From Mucilaginibacter sp. UBA5151 (GTDB lineage: Bacteria > Bacteroidota > Bacteroidia > Sphingobacteriales > Sphingobacteriaceae): a stretch of DNA of 64,000 bases. The notes under the pieces were generated by a model. That model made no database searches, was not told where the DNA came from, and worked only from the letters and a program-made list of their open reading frames with translations. The stretch lies in contig DHXR01000066.1 of the NCBI GenBank assembly GCA_002413785.1, forward strand, positions 5,717 through 69,716, read 5' to 3'. Of this stretch, positions 8,697 through 16,265 are shown piece after piece. The position numbers and the translations under genes were made by a program. Within the stretch, counting starts at the first letter, position 1. Each line of letters opens with the position of its first letter.

Positions 8697-9341
8697 ATGA
8701 GAAAATTTATTATAATCCTTTTACTTTTTACTGCAAAAGTGGCTATTAGTCAAAAAATGATTAACATTCAATTAAAAAGGCAGCTTGACAGTGTAATGAG
8801 ACTTGATCAACAATACAGGGAAATAATCATGGTTCCGGCAAAGCAAGATTATTTTGCCAAAAGTTTACAAATCACAACACAACAAGCTAATGATAAAGCA
8901 ATGGAATTAATGATGCAAGCAGATTCTACCAATATTGTTTTTATTGAAGAAGTTATAAAAAAATATGGTTATCCCGGCAAATCACTTGTTGGAGAACCTA
9001 CAAATGAGGCAGCCTGGAATGTTATCCAACATTCAACGAAGATTCATCAATACATTTATCTAATAAAAGGGGCTGCTCAAAATAATGAGCTGCCTTTTAG
9101 ACTTTATGCAATGATGTTAGACCGTGACTTAATGGACCAAGGCAAAGAGCAAATATATGGTACGCAATTGCGCTCACAAAAAATGAAAAACGGTAAAGTG
9201 GCCATTTTTGTATGGCCCATAAGAAATCCTTCCACAGTAAACAAACTCCGAAAAGAGGCCGGGTTTGACAGTACTGTTGAGCAAAATGCAAAAAGGTTCA
9301 ATGTTACTTATCGAGTTGTAAAAATGGATGAAGTTAAATGA
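8697..9341 (+). CDS. Secreted DUF6624-like protein
   Basis: A 214-residue protein with an N-terminal signal peptide (MRKFIIILLLFTAKVAISQ), probably exported. The central segment KYGYPGKSLVGEPTNEAAWNV, the later MLDRDLMDQGKEQIYGTQ and then PIRNPSTVNKLRKEAGF follow the pattern of DUF6624 proteins (gypgkSLVG, aaw.ivqH, D...v..g..Q.yGtq). No biochemical function is established for the family to my knowledge. The gene is more AT-rich than its neighbours and is bracketed by two copies of a nested-palindrome repeat, with gene remnants beside both copies, so it may have arrived in a decayed locus by transfer or rearrangement. Confidence 0.75.
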   Translation: MRKFIIILLLFTAKVAISQKMINIQLKRQLDSVMRLDQQYREIIMVPAKQDYFAKSLQITTQQANDKAMELMMQADSTNIVFIEEVIKKYGYPGKSLVGEPTNEAAWNVIQHSTKIHQYIYLIKGAAQNNELPFRLYAMMLDRDLMDQGKEQIYGTQLRSQKMKNGKVAIFVWPIRNPSTVNKLRKEAGFDSTVEQNAKRFNVTYRVVKMDEVK

Positions 9342-9396
9342 TAACTATAAGTGTATGAATAACTTAATATTTATTGTACTTTTTTTTTGATCGGCT

Positions 9397-9551
9397 CTGC
9401 CCCATCGCCCGTTCAAGCGTTTCGCTTGAATGAATAATTTTTTGAGCCTCCCGCTCACGAAAATGAACAAATAGGTATTGAATTGCGATTGACGCAAGCG
9501 GAACGCTTGCAACATTTAGCATTCAAGCGAAACGCTTGAACGGGCGGGGGC
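9397..9551. mobile_element. Nested-palindrome, MITE-like element, copy 2 (complete)
   Basis: The terminal inverted repeats are about 26 bp: the left end reads CGCCCGTTCAAGCG then TTTCGCTTGAAT, and the right end ATTCAAGCGAAA then CGCTTGAACGGGCG. Each arm is itself palindromic (TTCAAGCG/CGCTTGAA). The interior holds further small palindromes. It encodes no protein, so any movement would need a transposase acting in trans. It abuts a gene remnant at 9550. Confidence 0.75.
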
Positions 9552-9675
9552 TTATATTTTTGCTGTTAATGGAAAATTGGCCGGACTGGTTAGGACTAAT
9601 GCAAATGGTGTGGTTGTAATAACCCGTCGAAGCCCGGCGACGCCTGAACTTGTAACCATTACCAGGGAAAATTAA
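9550..9675 (+). pseudogene. 3' remnant of a secreted-enzyme-like gene (possibly GH2)
   Basis: The frame open from 9550 to the TAA at 9673 encodes a peptide with AVNGKLAGLVRTNANGVV and a later TPELVTITREN. The pattern (G.lag.vRt....G.v.i...sp.l..vti) resembles the C-terminal beta-sandwich of GH2 beta-galactosidases. The rest of the gene is missing, and the repeat element begins exactly at its broken 5' edge. The GH2 assignment is tentative. Confidence 0.35.
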
Positions 9676-9742
9676 CCGGCTAAAAAACCAGTAATCTTTT
9701 GTAAAAAGCAAGGCAAAAAAACCAGATAATGTGATTAAAAAT

Positions 9743-9834
9743 GGTTGATTAGGCTGATTGGGTGAGTGGTTGATTATTTAACCTTTTTAACATTTGCAAC
9801 CTAATCAACAACTCACCCAATCAACCCAATCAAC
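9743..9834. repeat. Inverted word array (GGTTGATT / AATCAACC)
   Basis: The left arm (9743-9776) iterates GGTTGATT and GGTGAGT words; the right arm (9801-9834) is their reverse complement with about 31 of 34 positions matching. The array ends 5 bp before the stop codon of the minus-strand isomerase gene, so it is the 3' end of that transcript and could form a long hairpin. Confidence 0.85.
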
Positions 9835-9839
9835 CGCCA

Positions 9840-10769
9840 TCAGCTCAAAGCATTTTTAGCATACTCGCGGCAAACTCTAACCTCTTTAACGGCATCAGAT
9901 CCTTCGGGTATTTTATATTCCAGCTCGATGGTGGCAGGGAATTTATAGCCATTCTTTTTCATCAGTCGCAATACCTCTTTGATCGGCGTATCACCCTGGC
10001 CCCATGGCATGTTTGGCCCGTCGTGGAACTTGCGGTCTTTAATGTGCATGCTTAATATCCGTTTATGGTGCTTCAAAATAAAATCAACCGGACTGCTGCT
10101 GGTGCCCGCTACATAGTGGCCAATATCGAGGTTAATACCATTATGGGCCGACTGGCTTAAAGCAGTATCCCATAATGCCGGCGTAGCCTGGGTATGGGCG
10201 TGGTAGCCAACCATCATAGCATGTTTTTCGGCCAGGTTACCCAGGCGCTGGGTTTGTACGTCGTCTGTTGGCAGTTCAACCGTAACATGGCTGCAGCCGA
10301 GGGCCTTGGCGGCTTCAAAGGCATAGCCAATTTCACCGTCTGTATTTTTTGCATTCAAGGCGTTTGGTTTCCATGCATAAATGTTTACACCGGCATCGTT
10401 ATACATTTTGCGGATTGCCAGGAAGGGGTCCATAATGGTGTTTTCGCGCCATCCGGCCATACGGGCGCTAAAATCGGCGCTTCCATCATGTTTTGGTGCG
10501 CCGGCGTATGCTTCAGCAGCATCGCCCATCAATTCAATGGCGTTAATGTTGCAATCTATACAATACTTCAATATTTGTTCAATACTGCCCGGCATGCTCC
10601 TGAAGGAATAGGTGATCACGCCGATTTGTACGCCATTTATTTTAGAATTTGGCTTTGCCGGCGCAAAAATTGAATTGGCAAAAACACTTTTTGAGGTTAA
10701 TGCCATTCCGGCAGTTGCAATCATACTGGCGCCAATGAACCGGCGCCTGGAGACGTTCTGTTTTTTCAT
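9840..10769 (-). CDS. Tat-exported sugar phosphate isomerase/epimerase (xylose isomerase-like TIM barrel)
   Basis: A 309-residue protein with an N-terminal twin-arginine signal (MKKQNVSRRRFIGASM, then an Ala-rich hydrophobic stretch), so it is probably folded in the cytoplasm and then exported. The mature part is an AP-endonuclease-2/xylose-isomerase-like TIM barrel with GVITYSFRSMPGSIEQIL, then NINAIELMG, GYHAHTQ, LDIGHYVAG, MHIKDRKFHDG and ATIELEY. The His, Asp and Glu residues in these segments are the usual divalent-metal ligands. Such proteins commonly act on inositols or keto-sugars, but the substrate cannot be read from sequence. It stands alone, with tRNA-Gln on the other strand upstream. 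Confidence 0.85.
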   Translation of the reverse strand: MKKQNVSRRRFIGASMIATAGMALTSKSVFANSIFAPAKPNSKINGVQIGVITYSFRSMPGSIEQILKYCIDCNINAIELMGDAAEAYAGAPKHDGSADFSARMAGWRENTIMDPFLAIRKMYNDAGVNIYAWKPNALNAKNTDGEIGYAFEAAKALGCSHVTVELPTDDVQTQRLGNLAEKHAMMVGYHAHTQATPALWDTALSQSAHNGINLDIGHYVAGTSSSPVDFILKHHKRILSMHIKDRKFHDGPNMPWGQGDTPIKEVLRLMKKNGYKFPATIELEYKIPEGSDAVKEVRVCREYAKNALS

Positions 10770-10966
10770 AATATTAAAAATCTTTAAGTTAAAGACTAAT
10801 TGGTTAATTGAAATGGGGTGATCAAATGTATAGATTTATTAATGTCCGGCAATAAATCTTACGTAATATTCTTGTGCCATTTGACCTTAAACGGAGCAAA
10901 TAAGGGCATTCCACAGGCAGAAATGTCCTTTACTGAAAAATGAGACAGGATAAATAGCAATATTTG

Positions 10967-10974
10967 TATCTTTG
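10967..10974 (+). promoter_or_regulatory. -7 promoter box before tRNA-Gln
   Basis: TATCTTTG matches the Bacteroidota -7 consensus TAnnTTTG and faces the tRNA 66 bp downstream. Confidence 0.55.
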
Positions 10975-11039
10975 CAGTGGAGAATATCGCCAGGCTTCTC
11001 TATAATGAAAACTGGTCATACCTTGACTGTTTTATTTAA

Positions 11040-11110
11040 TTTCCTGTGGTGTAATGGTAGCACCTCTGATTCTGGTTCAGAAGATCGTGGTTCGAGTCCA
11101 TGCAGGAAAA
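11040..11110 (+). tRNA. tRNA-Gln (anticodon CUG)
   Basis: The 71-nt cloverleaf has acceptor arms TTTCCTG and CAGGAAA (perfect pairing), discriminator A and a D stem GTG/CAC. The anticodon arm TCTGA-TTCTGGT-TCAGA gives CTG, and the T arm is CGTGG-TTCGAGT-CCATG with one G-U pair. It reads CAG codons. CCA is not encoded. The acceptor begins with U1-A72, a weak pair typical of tRNA-Gln. Confidence 0.88.
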
Positions 11111-11331
11111 CTTGAGGAGAAAAAGTTCGAAAAATTGACTCCCAACTTTCGACATTGATTACCCGGCTGTTGACGCTGGTAAGCCAAATGCTTTCTATAA
11201 TCTTTAATCATCGCGATTTTACAGTAGCAAAACAAAAACACCCCTGATGATATTTCCTGTAAGACGTAGTGGCTTTTTGTAAAAAGGATCTGAAAACGTA
11301 TTAGCTGAAGAATTATTAAATTCATAGCCAA

Positions 11332-11838
11332 ATGATTACTGCCGTATTCGGGTTGCCAGGCAGCGGGAAGACTTTTTTTGCCCGGCAGCTGGCTTTAAGC
11401 ATTGATGGTCTTTTGATCAGTAGCGACACCGTCAGGAATGACATGGCGCGGGGCGGCAGATATGATGAAAACACCAAAATAGAAGTTTATCAAATGATGC
11501 TTGTAATGATGGGCGATGCTGTAATGGATAAACGGAACGTTGTGATAGACGCCACATTTTACAAGGAAAATATCCGAAGCCTTTTCAAAGAAAAAGCTAC
11601 GGAGCTTCACAGTCCTCTTTACTTTATTGAAATAAAGGCGCCGGAAGAGATTATTAAAGAAAGAGTGAGTAAAAAGAGAATAGACAGTGAGGCTGATTTT
11701 GGAGTTTATTTAAAGATTAAAGAAGAATTTGAGCCTTTAAAGGAGGATCATTTGGTCTTGTATTCAGATCATGAAGCGTTAAGTAAGATGCTGGATACCG
11801 CATTAGCCTATATCAATTTTAAGAATGAAAAGCGATGA
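11332..11838 (+). CDS. P-loop kinase-like ATPase (zeta-toxin/COG0645 type)
   Basis: A 168-residue small P-loop protein with Walker A GLPGSGKT at residues 7-14, then SSDTVRNDM and NVVIDATFYKENIR, as in nucleoside-kinase and zeta-like AAA_33 proteins. LSKMLDTALAYI is near the C-terminus. Its last 14 nt overlap the start of the COG2187 phosphotransferase gene, so the two are translationally coupled. In many bacteria these two modules occur as one fused protein with the phosphotransferase domain first; here they are separate and in the opposite order. The substrate is unknown. It is probably a small-molecule kinase. Confidence 0.8.
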   Translation: MITAVFGLPGSGKTFFARQLALSIDGLLISSDTVRNDMARGGRYDENTKIEVYQMMLVMMGDAVMDKRNVVIDATFYKENIRSLFKEKATELHSPLYFIEIKAPEEIIKERVSKKRIDSEADFGVYLKIKEEFEPLKEDHLVLYSDHEALSKMLDTALAYINFKNEKR

Positions 11839-12835
11839 GATTGAGCAATTGATGTGTGGTGAAAGTTTCCGTGAGGGGCATGATGGCGCTTCATTGATCG
11901 AAACCCATATCTCATGGGTAATCCTTACCAATCAATATGCGTATAAGATCAAGAAGCCTGTGCAGTTTTCATTCCTGGATTTTTCAACACTTGAAAAAAG
12001 GAAGTATTATTGTGAACGCGAAGTGTTTCTTAATAAACGGTTGGCAGATCAAATGTATTTGCGGACTATTCCAGTATTCAAAAGAGGGAATTCTTTTTCG
12101 TTAAATAGCCAGGGTGGTGAAGTGGTTGACTATGCTGTATTTATGAGGCGTATGGATACTGCCAAAGAAATGGACAAGCTGCTTTTGGCGCATAAGGTAA
12201 ATAAACAGATGATAAAAGGATTAGCAGTCAAAATCTCGGAGTTTCACCGGCAGGCAACTATTATCAAAAAGAAAACGGAAATAAATATCCTGAAAGAGCG
12301 ATTTAATGACCTTGGTATCGTTCAGGCATTCGCCCGTGACCACCTGGGCGATCATTACGCCGGCGTTATCGGGCAATCCGTGAAACAATCCGGTCTTTTT
12401 TTGGATAAGTATCAATATGCTATAAATGAGCGGATTTCCAAAGGTTGTACCAGGGACCTGCATGGCGACCTTCATACAGGCAATATATTTCTATACAAGG
12501 ACCCGGTTATTTTTGATTGCATTGAATTTAACGATGAATTACGACAAATCGACGTTCTGGATGAAATTGCATTTTTATGCATGGATCTGGAAGCTTATGA
12601 CCGAAAAGATTTAAGCGGGCTTCTTTATCAAAATTACCTCATGTATTCCGGAATAAAAGAAGATAAAGAGGCAGGGTTGCTTTTTCATTATTACAAATGT
12701 TACCGCGCTAATGTCAGGGCGAAGATTAGTCTGCTTTATGCAGTTAATACGGATGATCGCATAATGTTTGATCGAAAAATACAAACAGCTATCCGGTATT
12801 TAGCCCTGCTAAACGGTTACCTTGCCAAATTGTGA
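11825..12835 (+). CDS. COG2187 aminoglycoside-phosphotransferase-like kinase
   Basis: A 336-residue protein of the APH/ChoK kinase fold. The N-terminal part has SWVILTNQYAYKIKKPV with the likely ATP-binding lysine, then ERKYYCEREVFLNKRL. The catalytic loop is TRDLHGDLHTGNIF near residues 206-219, and IFDCIEFND supplies the metal-binding aspartate. It starts inside the preceding P-loop ATPase gene, so the pair is cotranscribed and likely works as a two-part version of the fused COG2187-COG0645 protein. The family is named for resemblance to antibiotic kinases, but no resistance role can be inferred here. Confidence 0.82.
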   Translation: MKSDEIEQLMCGESFREGHDGASLIETHISWVILTNQYAYKIKKPVQFSFLDFSTLEKRKYYCEREVFLNKRLADQMYLRTIPVFKRGNSFSLNSQGGEVVDYAVFMRRMDTAKEMDKLLLAHKVNKQMIKGLAVKISEFHRQATIIKKKTEINILKERFNDLGIVQAFARDHLGDHYAGVIGQSVKQSGLFLDKYQYAINERISKGCTRDLHGDLHTGNIFLYKDPVIFDCIEFNDELRQIDVLDEIAFLCMDLEAYDRKDLSGLLYQNYLMYSGIKEDKEAGLLFHYYKCYRANVRAKISLLYAVNTDDRIMFDRKIQTAIRYLALLNGYLAKL

Positions 12836-12965
12836 AGATCGGAAAGAAAAACGGCAGGTTTATTAATTTCAAAAAACAATTTCTTTGCTTTCATATAAAT
12901 TCGCATTTTTATAGCTCAAACCGACAGCATTTAAAAGCATATAATTAATCATTATCAATTAAACA

Positions 12966-13775
12966 ATGGGAAAAGTAATTCTTGTAACCGGCGCTTCGTC
13001 CGGGATAGGTTTAGCATGTGCCAACGCACTACAGGCTAAAGGGCATACCGTTTATGGTTCATCACGCGATTTAAGCCGTCTGAAATCAGTATCATTTAAA
13101 CCGATTGAACTGGATGTTACTGACGATGTATCGGTAAAAGCGGCCATTGACAAAATTATTGCCGCCGAAGGCAAAATTGATGTACTGCTGAATAATGCCG
13201 GCAATGGCGTTACCGGCCCGGCTTATGCCATGCCTGTTGAATATGCTAAAAAGCAATTCGAGGTTAACTTTTTTGGTGTGATCCGTGTAAGCAGCGCGGT
13301 GATACCAAAAATGATTGAAGCCAAACAGGGTTTGGTGATAAATGTTAGTTCACTGGCCGGTCTTTTCGGCTTGCCTTACCAGGGATTGTATAGCGCCTCG
13401 AAATATGCCATTGAAGGCTATTCCCAAAGTTTGCGTATGGAATTGCGCAATACCGGCGTTAAAGTAACACTGATTAACCCGGGCGACTTTAAAACCGATT
13501 TTACCCAAAGCCGCGATAAAGTGCCCTTCCCGCTTAAAAACGAACAGCTCGAAAAGGAATTCAATAAAGCGGTTGCCAGTATGGAAAAAGATGAAAGCAT
13601 CGGCGCCAACCCCGAAGTAATCGGCAAAAAGGTGTGCGAAATAGTTGATTCATCAAGCCCGTCGCCCCGTTACCTGATCGGCGCTTTTGGTCAAACCATC
13701 GCTGTTACCTTAAAACGCATATTGCCCAACGGCCTTTTCGAAAAACTTATGAACGACCATTACGGGATAAAATAG
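12966..13775 (+). CDS. SDR-family NAD(P)-dependent oxidoreductase
   Basis: A 269-residue classical short-chain dehydrogenase with the Rossmann glycine motif TGASSGIG at 8-15, NNAG near 76-79, and the catalytic YxxxK as Y142/K146 (YSASK) after a conserved serine in INVSSLAG. PGDFKTDF follows. The length and order are those of classical SDRs such as retinol or 17-beta-hydroxysteroid dehydrogenase homologues, but the substrate is unknown. It is monocistronic: about 130 bp of AT-rich sequence precede it and a strong hairpin terminator follows its stop codon. Confidence 0.9.
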   Translation: MGKVILVTGASSGIGLACANALQAKGHTVYGSSRDLSRLKSVSFKPIELDVTDDVSVKAAIDKIIAAEGKIDVLLNNAGNGVTGPAYAMPVEYAKKQFEVNFFGVIRVSSAVIPKMIEAKQGLVINVSSLAGLFGLPYQGLYSASKYAIEGYSQSLRMELRNTGVKVTLINPGDFKTDFTQSRDKVPFPLKNEQLEKEFNKAVASMEKDESIGANPEVIGKKVCEIVDSSSPSPRYLIGAFGQTIAVTLKRILPNGLFEKLMNDHYGIK

Positions 13776-13790
13776 GCTATCAGTTCAGAC

Positions 13791-13822
13791 AGCCGGATAT
13801 TTTAGGTTTCGATCCGGCTTTT
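13791..13822 (+). terminator. Terminator after the SDR gene
   Basis: AGCCGGAT (13791-13798) pairs perfectly with ATCCGGCT (13812-13819) and is followed by T residues, 16 bp after the stop codon. Confidence 0.75.
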
Positions 13823-13849
13823 CCTGGTTTTCTTTATCCTATTTTCAGC

Positions 13850-13885
13850 ATTCTTATGAGCTAAATCTATTTAGTTCATAAGAAT
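13850..13885. repeat. Long near-perfect palindrome
   Basis: ATTCTTATGAGCTAAA (13850-13865) pairs with TTTAGTTCATAAGAAT (13870-13885), 16 positions with one G-U, around a four-base loop and followed by TTTTC. It could be a second terminator that insulates atpD from upstream transcription. Confidence 0.7.
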
Positions 13886-13889
13886 TTTT

Positions 13890-13983
13890 CAACTATTCCG
13901 CCCACTGCAGCTGAAAACTGCAAACCGTTCCGCCTGCCAACTGTCAACTATTCTGCGAACTGCCCACTGAAAACTGCCCACTA
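13890..13983. repeat. Direct word array (AACTGCC / CACTGAAAACTGC)
   Basis: Variants of AACTGCCCACTGAAAACTGC are repeated on one strand with no matching inverted half. The same words, in both orientations, make up the array at 60006-60095 about 46 kb away. Confidence 0.75.
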
Positions 13984-14001
13984 ATTTTTCTTATTCTCCT
14001 G

Positions 14002-14032
14002 TTTTAATATTTGCTTATAAATCTTAACTTTG
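14002..14032 (+). promoter_or_regulatory. Promoter of atpD-atpC
   Basis: The -7 box TAACTTTG (14025-14032) matches TAnnTTTG, with a T-rich -33 region (TTTT at 14002) about 20 bp upstream. This predicts a leader of about 65 nt before atpD. Confidence 0.6.
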
Positions 14033-14105
14033 CGCCGCGAAATAGCAGGCTGTTTTCATAAGCCCTCCTGTTTCATTGTAAATACATTAAAATACCAGGT
14101 TATAT

Positions 14106-15608
14106 ATGCCAAACATTGGAAAAATATCAAGGATCATCGGTCCGGTAGTTGACGTAAGCTTCGCCAACGCCCACCTTCCTAAAATTTACGACGCATTAGA
14201 GATCACTAAACAAAATGGCCAAAAGGTTATTTTAGAAGTTCAACAGCATTTGGGTGAAGATCGTGTCCGCGCTATCGCCATGGACTCAACCGACGGACTG
14301 CTTCGCGGCATGGACGTTGTTGACCTGGAATCGGCCATAAAAATGCCGGTTGGCGACAATATCAAAGGTCGTGTATTTAATGTGGTTGGCGATGCGATCG
14401 ACGGTATTGTGAACCTTGATAAAAGCACAGGCCGCCCTATCCACAACAATCCGCCAAGGTTTGAGGACCTTTCAACCGAAACTGAAGTACTTTTTACAGG
14501 TATTAAAGTTATCGACTTATTAGAGCCTTACAGCAAGGGTGGTAAAATCGGGTTATTCGGTGGCGCCGGTGTTGGTAAAACAGTATTGATCCAGGAGCTT
14601 ATTAATAATATCGCGAAAGCCTATTCAGGTTTATCGGTATTTGCAGGTGTAGGTGAACGTACCCGTGAGGGAAACGACCTGCTGCGCGAAATGCTTGAAT
14701 CGGGCATTATTAAATATGGCGATGAATTTATGCATTCAATGGAATCAGGCGGCTGGGATTTATCCAAAGTTGACCCTGAAGCATTAAAAGAATCAAAAGC
14801 TACCTTCGTATTCGGTCAGATGAACGAGCCTCCCGGTGCACGTGCACGTGTGGCGCTTTCGGGATTAACGATTGCTGAATATTTCCGCGATGGTGATGCA
14901 GAAGGCAAAGGCCGTGATATATTATTCTTTATTGATAACATCTTCCGCTTTACCCAGGCAGGTTCCGAAGTATCGGCTTTGCTTGGCCGTATGCCATCGG
15001 CGGTAGGTTACCAGCCAACACTGGCAACTGAAATGGGCACCATGCAGGAACGTATCACCTCAACCAAACGCGGTTCAATTACCTCCGTTCAGGCGGTTTA
15101 TGTGCCTGCGGATGACTTGACCGACCCTGCACCGGCAACAACATTTGCCCACTTAGACGCTACAACCGTATTATCACGCAAAATTGCCGAGCTTGGTATT
15201 TACCCTGCTGTGGATCCCCTGGATTCAACATCACGGATCCTTAGCCCAACTATTTTAGGCGATGAGCATTACAATACAGCGCAGCGCGTAAAAGAAACAT
15301 TACAACGTTACAAAGAGTTACAGGATATTATCGCCATCCTTGGTATGGACGAATTATCTGAAGAAGATAAATTAGTGGTATCGCGTGCACGCCGTGTACA
15401 ACGTTTCTTATCACAGCCATTCCACGTTGCCGAGCAGTTTACCGGCTTAAAAGGCGTATTGGTTGATATTAAAGAAACCATTAAAGGCTTTAACATGATT
15501 TTGGATGGTGAAGTGGATGAATATCCCGAAGCAGCATTCAACCTTGTAGGCAGCATTGAAGAAGCGATAGAAAAAGGCAAGAAATTATTAGCGGAAGCTA
15601 ATGCGTAA
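14106..15608 (+). CDS. atpD: ATP synthase F1 subunit beta
   Basis: The catalytic subunit of the membrane-associated F1Fo ATP synthase, 500 residues and full length. Walker A GGAGVGKT is at residues 152-159, GVGERTREGND at about 183, and ILFFIDNIFRFTQAGSEVSALLGRMPSAVGYQPTL (broken here only for naming: Walker B is LFFID) follows. The C-terminal domain contains EDKLVVSRARR. Only atpC accompanies it; the other F1Fo genes are not in the window, a split arrangement common in Bacteroidota. A word array separates it from atpC within the same transcript. Confidence 0.97.
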   Translation: MPNIGKISRIIGPVVDVSFANAHLPKIYDALEITKQNGQKVILEVQQHLGEDRVRAIAMDSTDGLLRGMDVVDLESAIKMPVGDNIKGRVFNVVGDAIDGIVNLDKSTGRPIHNNPPRFEDLSTETEVLFTGIKVIDLLEPYSKGGKIGLFGGAGVGKTVLIQELINNIAKAYSGLSVFAGVGERTREGNDLLREMLESGIIKYGDEFMHSMESGGWDLSKVDPEALKESKATFVFGQMNEPPGARARVALSGLTIAEYFRDGDAEGKGRDILFFIDNIFRFTQAGSEVSALLGRMPSAVGYQPTLATEMGTMQERITSTKRGSITSVQAVYVPADDLTDPAPATTFAHLDATTVLSRKIAELGIYPAVDPLDSTSRILSPTILGDEHYNTAQRVKETLQRYKELQDIIAILGMDELSEEDKLVVSRARRVQRFLSQPFHVAEQFTGLKGVLVDIKETIKGFNMILDGEVDEYPEAAFNLVGSIEEAIEKGKKLLAEANA

Positions 15609-15722
15609 ATGTGCAGATGTGCAGATGTGCAGATGTGCAAATTAAAGCATCTGCATATTTACGAATCAACACATTCAAACATTAAAAACATACGCACATT
15701 TGCACATACGCACATTAGAAAC
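15607..15722. repeat. Word array between atpD and atpC (ATGTGCAG / GCACAT)
   Basis: Just after the atpD stop codon come three tandem ATGTGCAG copies and ATGTGCAA. The right half holds the reverse words (CATCTGCAT, GCACATTTGCACATACGCAC), ending right before the atpC start. It lies inside an operon, so it would be transcribed as an mRNA hairpin between two cistrons made in different amounts (beta 3, epsilon 1). Confidence 0.85.
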
Positions 15723-15977
15723 ATGACATTAGAAATCCTTACACCCGATAAAACAGTTTACGAAGGCGAGGCTACTTCGGTAATCCTTCCAGGTACACTT
15801 GGATTTTTTGAGATATTAAATCACCACGCGCCTATCATCTCTACTTTAGAGGATGGCAAGGTAACCGTACGCAACGGCGCTTCGGTAAAAGACGAAGTTT
15901 ATTTTATAAAAGGCGGCGTAGTTGAAGCCTCAAACAACAAGATTATTATTTTAGCCGAAGGCATACAGCAGAAATAA
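15723..15977 (+). CDS. atpC: ATP synthase F1 subunit epsilon, short form
   Basis: The central-stalk subunit that links the F1 gamma rotor to the c-ring. I start it at ATG 15723 (MTLEILTPDKTVYEGEA), giving 84 residues; the longer open frame from 15609 only translates the repeat array. The product has the beta-sandwich domain (PGTLGFFEILNHHAPIISTL) and stops at about the point where other epsilon subunits begin their two-helix C-terminal domain. The inhibitory helices are therefore absent, as in other Bacteroidota. A terminator follows 29 bp after the stop. Confidence 0.92.
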   Translation: MTLEILTPDKTVYEGEATSVILPGTLGFFEILNHHAPIISTLEDGKVTVRNGASVKDEVYFIKGGVVEASNNKIIILAEGIQQK

Positions 15978-16005
15978 TTGCTGCGCCCATTATCTGGAAT
16001 TTGAA

Positions 16006-16039
16006 GATCCCTGGCTCATTGGCCGGGGATTTTTTTTTT
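16006..16039 (+). terminator. Terminator after atpC
   Basis: ATCCCTGGC and GCCGGGGAT form a nine-pair stem (one G-U) with a short loop, followed by ten T residues. Confidence 0.9.
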
Positions 16040-16112
16040 GGTCTTTTGTCTGAATCAGAATTTTTCACTTATTGTTTGTTTTTCAAGGGCGTTCAAGAGG
16101 GCTGTGCCGTTT

Positions 16113-16188
16113 ACAGAATTTTAGAATTAACAGAATTCTGTTCAATCAACATTTTGAAAATTCTTAAATTCTGAAAATTCTGATTCCA
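16113..16188. repeat. Word array (CAGAATT / AATTCTG)
   Basis: ACAGAATT, TTAGAATT and ACAGAATTCTG are followed by GAAAATTCTTAAATTCTG and GAAAATTCTGATTCC, an inverted word pair between the convergent atpC and pdhC. Confidence 0.7.
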
Positions 16189-16190
16189 AC

Positions 16191-16223
16191 AAAAAAAAGC
16201 GATGAGCCCTAAAACCCATCGCT
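16191..16223 (-). terminator. Terminator after pdhC
   Basis: Read on minus, AGCGATG and CATCGCT form a seven-pair stem followed by eight T residues, 43 bp after the pdhC stop codon. Confidence 0.8.
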
Positions 16224-16265
16224 TATATTTTGAATTACAAAATCGTAATTCGTAAAACTAAATTC

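Noticed and set aside
11077..11331. 84-residue minus-strand protein overlapping tRNA-Gln
   Set aside because: It overlaps the 3' half of a well-formed tRNA and has no recognisable motif.
11040..11332. Integration site of a mobile element at tRNA-Gln
   Set aside because: No direct copy of the tRNA 3' end and no integrase gene are found in the window.
15609..15722. N-terminal extension of AtpC
   Set aside because: The extra residues only translate the word array (MCRCADVQMCK). The conserved epsilon start is MTLEILTPDK at 15723.
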